A stretch of DNA of 15,704 nucleotides, taken from the NCBI GenBank assembly GCA_036399695.1, contig DASWMP010000021.1, positions 1 through 15,704 of the forward strand. Reading direction: 5' to 3'. Numbering within the stretch: the stretch's first letter is position 1; the number at the start of each line of letters is the position of its first letter. The stretch is from DASVEE01 sp036399695. GTDB taxonomy: Bacteria; Acidobacteriota; Thermoanaerobaculia; Gp7-AA8. Below, one piece after another: positions 13,321 through 15,704 of the stretch. The notes below the pieces were generated by a model. It was given only the letters and a program-made list of their open reading frames with translations, was not told where the DNA came from and searched no databases. The position numbers and the translations under genes are program-made.

Positions 13321-15018
13321 GTGCAGGAGTTTGCGGCCGAGGCGGGAATCACGGCCAATGATCCCGAAACATTCGCCCTACTCAGGGTGTTACAACGATT
13401 CACGATGACCGTCCTCCCTGAGCTTCGTCTGCTGGAACAGGCCCCGGGTGCCTACCTCATCCTTGATCCGAACCTCACCATTGTCGGGGTGACGAAGGCC
13501 TACCTGGCCGCGACGATGACGGTACGCGAGGAGATCATCGGGCGAATGCTCTTCGACGTCTTCCCTGACAACCCGGACGATCCGCACGCCACCGGCGCGC
13601 GCAACCTGCGCACCTCGTTGGAGACCGTGCTGGCTACGCGCGAGCCTCACACGATGCCGGTGCAGAAGTACGACATCCGCAGGCCGGCCGAGGACGGTGG
13701 TGGTTTCGAGGAACGGTACTGGAAACCGGTGAATACGCCGGTCGTGCTCGACGGCCGGCTCGCGTACATCATTCACGCTGTCGAGGACGTCACGCATCTC
13801 GCCAGGATGGAGTACCTCAAAGGGAAGAATGCGGAGGCCGCTGACGAGCTCGAGTCCATGCGCGTCGCGGATCGCGCCAAAGACGAGTTCATCGCCATCA
13901 TTTCGCACGAGCTGCGCACGCCCATGACGTCGATCCTCGGATGGACGCGCATGCTGGCGCTCGGCGGGCTGGACGAACCTACGCACCGCGAAGCTCTGGA
14001 CGCCCTCGAACGGAGCACGCTCGCCCAGGCCAAGCTCATCGAAGACCTGCTCGACGAGTCGCGGATTGCCGCCGGCAAGCTTCGCCTCGACCTGCGGGCG
14101 CTGGACCTGCGCGACGTAGTCGCCAGTGCCGTGTCGCTGGCGCGGCCCGCCGCCGACGCGAAACTGGTCGTGCTCGAAGCGCATTGCGGCGCGGAGGCCT
14201 ACAAGGTGTTCGGCGATCCGGCGCGGCTTCAGCAGGCGGTCGGCAACCTCATCACCAACGCCATCAAGTTCACCCCGGAGGGTGGAGGCGTCGAAATACG
14301 CCTCATCCGCGACGGCTCCGATGGCGTCATCGAAGTTCGAGATACAGGCTGTGGCATTTCGCCCGCGCTGCTCCCGCACATCTTCGAGCGGTTCCGCCAG
14401 GGTGACAGTGACCGCGCCGAACGGCAGAGCGGCCTCGGGCTGGGACTGTCGATCACGCGCCACATTGTGGAGATGCACGATGGGTCGGTGCTCGCATCGA
14501 GCGGTGGTGACGGCGAAGGCGCTACCTTCTCGCTGCGTCTGCCCCTGCACGAAAGCGTCACCGTCGACGAGATCGCACGACGCGACGCGACCGCCCGAAC
14601 AGCCGCAATGCCGCGACTCGAGGGCGTACGCGTCCTCATCGTGGAGGACGAAGTCGACAACCGGAAAGTGCTTGCGACGGCCATCACACATTGCGGCGCC
14701 GAGGTCCAATGCGCAGGTACGGCGGCAGACGCGCTCATCGTGATCCGCGACTGGAAGCCGGACGTGCTCATTTGCGACATCGCCCTTCCCGACCTCGACG
14801 GCTGCTCGTTTCTTACGCAGTTGCGCGCACGCAACGACGCGGCGGCGTCGACGCCGGCGCTCGCGCTGACCGTCCTCGGCCGGCCGGGCGAACAGGCGCG
14901 CATCACGGCCGCGGGGTTCGATCGTTTCCGCCAGAAGCCGATCGATCCAGTCGACCTGGCGCACGAGGTGAGCCGCCTCGCGCGGCGGAACGGTGTGCTT
15001 TCACCTGCGCCGCAATGA
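13321..15018 (+). CDS. Soluble PAS hybrid histidine kinase with C-terminal receiver domain
   Basis: Protein of 565 residues, GTG start, with no signal peptide or membrane segment, so a cytoplasmic sensor. Domains in order: a PAS-like sensor at about 38-155 (APGAYLILDPNLTIVGV ... YIIHAVEDVTHL); a dimerization/phosphoacceptor domain with FIAIISHELRTPM (His196); an ATPase domain with N box NLITNAIKF (Asn313), DTGCGIS (from Asp341), FERFRQGDS and GLGLGLS (371-377). A receiver domain follows at about 436-555, with EDE at 442-444, the phosphoacceptor Asp486 in ICDIALPDLDG, and RQKP near the end. All key catalytic residues are present. Phosphate should move from His196 to Asp486 and then possibly onward through a histidine phosphotransfer protein not seen here. 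The signal is unknown, since the PAS domain shows no cofactor motif I can name. A receiver-only protein is encoded 138 bp downstream on the same strand and is its natural partner candidate. Confidence 0.95.
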   Translation: MQEFAAEAGITANDPETFALLRVLQRFTMTVLPELRLLEQAPGAYLILDPNLTIVGVTKAYLAATMTVREEIIGRMLFDVFPDNPDDPHATGARNLRTSLETVLATREPHTMPVQKYDIRRPAEDGGGFEERYWKPVNTPVVLDGRLAYIIHAVEDVTHLARMEYLKGKNAEAADELESMRVADRAKDEFIAIISHELRTPMTSILGWTRMLALGGLDEPTHREALDALERSTLAQAKLIEDLLDESRIAAGKLRLDLRALDLRDVVASAVSLARPAADAKLVVLEAHCGAEAYKVFGDPARLQQAVGNLITNAIKFTPEGGGVEIRLIRDGSDGVIEVRDTGCGISPALLPHIFERFRQGDSDRAERQSGLGLGLSITRHIVEMHDGSVLASSGGDGEGATFSLRLPLHESVTVDEIARRDATARTAAMPRLEGVRVLIVEDEVDNRKVLATAITHCGAEVQCAGTAADALIVIRDWKPDVLICDIALPDLDGCSFLTQLRARNDAAASTPALALTVLGRPGEQARITAAGFDRFRQKPIDPVDLAHEVSRLARRNGVLSPAPQ

Positions 15019-15156
15019 CGCGATGGTGCGGCATCGCCTGACGCTCCACGCCGTTTCAGGCTGCGCCGCGCACACTGCTGCGGTGAGTACGAGCACCAGC
15101 CCGAGAGGCACCGGCACACGGCACAACAGTGGCGCGGGGAGGCGGCATCGCATAGC

Positions 15157-15540
15157 ATGCGTGGGATGGGAGCACAGGTGGGACCGCGCGTTCTGGTCGC
15201 CGACGACGAAGGTTCGATTCGCCTGCTCGTCTCGAGTGTCCTGCGCCGGGCCGGCTTCGACACTGCTGAAGCCGAGGACGGCCAGGTAGCCATCGAGACG
15301 CTCGATGCGCAACTGTTCGACGCTGTCGTGCTCGACCTGATGATGCCGCGTGTCGACGGCTTCGGCGTCATCGAGCACGTGATCGCGACGAACCCTGACA
15401 TGGTCGAGAAGATCGTCGTCGTGACGGCGCTCCCGAGGGCGGTGGCGAAACAACGGGTCCATCACCTCTGTCAGATCCTCTCTAAACCGTTCGACCCGAA
15501 CGAGCTGCTCGCCGTCGTGCGCGAATGCGCGGCGCGGTAA
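15157..15540 (+). CDS. Single-domain (CheY-like) response regulator
   Basis: Up to 127 residues, only a receiver domain: acidic pair Asp16-Asp17 (VADDEG), phosphoacceptor Asp60 (VVLDLMMPRVDG), switch Thr90 (VVVTAL) and Lys110 (LSKPFDP) are all canonical, numbered from ATG 15157. There is no DNA-binding or enzymatic output domain, so it should act by protein contact or as a phosphate relay. An in-frame GTG at 15178 has GGGAG 5 bases upstream and would trim seven residues before the fold; it is probably the better start. It follows the hybrid kinase in the same direction after 138 bp, so joint transcription and function are likely but not proven. Confidence 0.92.
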   Translation: MRGMGAQVGPRVLVADDEGSIRLLVSSVLRRAGFDTAEAEDGQVAIETLDAQLFDAVVLDLMMPRVDGFGVIEHVIATNPDMVEKIVVVTALPRAVAKQRVHHLCQILSKPFDPNELLAVVRECAAR

Positions 15541-15681
15541 CGCCATCAGCCGGAATCTAAGCAGAACGCTCTCACAGCGGCCGTCATCTCGGAGTGCGGT
15601 GGCGGAGGGAGGGTGTCTCAAAACGGTGCGCCTCGATCTCTCCCTTGGTTCTGCCGCCGATGAACCGGCGCCTGCGGGCGC

Positions 15682-15704
15682 GGACAGACAGGAGTGTCTG
15701 TCCC
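15682..15704. repeat. Palindromic repeat unit at the right edge
   Basis: GGACAGACA and TGTCTGTCC around loop GGAG, 142 bp after the response regulator stop. It has the same loop and orientation as the right unit in the NRPS copy. No partner unit is seen on its left; a partner could lie beyond the window. Confidence 0.93.

Noticed and set aside
13390..14964. A 524-codon minus-strand frame opposite the histidine kinase
   Set aside because: Antisense shadow; the plus strand has all kinase and receiver motifs.

Overview
The window is GC-rich bacterial DNA. It holds the 5' two thirds or more of a very large non-ribosomal peptide synthetase (NRPS) gene on the minus strand, followed by four ordinary chromosomal genes. 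The style (soil-type NRPS, hybrid kinase, NamZ lipoprotein, palindromic repeats spread between and inside genes) would suit an Acidobacteriota-like or similar soil bacterium. No marker gene is present, so the taxonomy is a weak guess.

Region 1-9768 (minus strand) is one uninterrupted reading frame of 3256 codons. It starts at an ATG at 9768 and runs off the left edge. The order read is C-A-T / C-A-T-E / C-A(partial). The specificity residues of both complete adenylation domains spell the threonine code (DFWNVGMVHK and DFWNIGMVHK). The second module carries an epimerization domain, so the predicted segment is Thr followed by D-Thr (probably D-allo-Thr), then an unknown third residue. Long open frames on the opposite strand here are antisense shadows.

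Two repeats lie in frame inside this synthetase: a 68-bp pair of inverted palindromes (REPIN-like) inside the first A domain, and four tandem copies of a 7-bp unit inside the E domain. The same palindrome recurs as an intergenic pair at 11335-11436 and as a single copy at the right edge (15682-15704). It is therefore a dispersed repeat family that has entered a coding sequence.

Region 9769-10163 is the NRPS upstream region, with a ribosome binding site and an 8-bp dyad that may be an operator. Then come a YihY/BrkB-family membrane protein (minus strand, 10164-11192) and a 715-bp divergent intergenic region. That region holds the REPIN-like pair and an array of diverged 21-bp units that flips orientation around a perfect palindrome. 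On the plus strand follow a NamZ-type (DUF1343) lipoprotein (11908-13152), a soluble PAS hybrid histidine kinase with a C-terminal receiver (13321-15018), and a single-domain response regulator (15157-15540). The last two probably form a signalling pair. No tRNA, rRNA, CRISPR array or transposase gene was seen.
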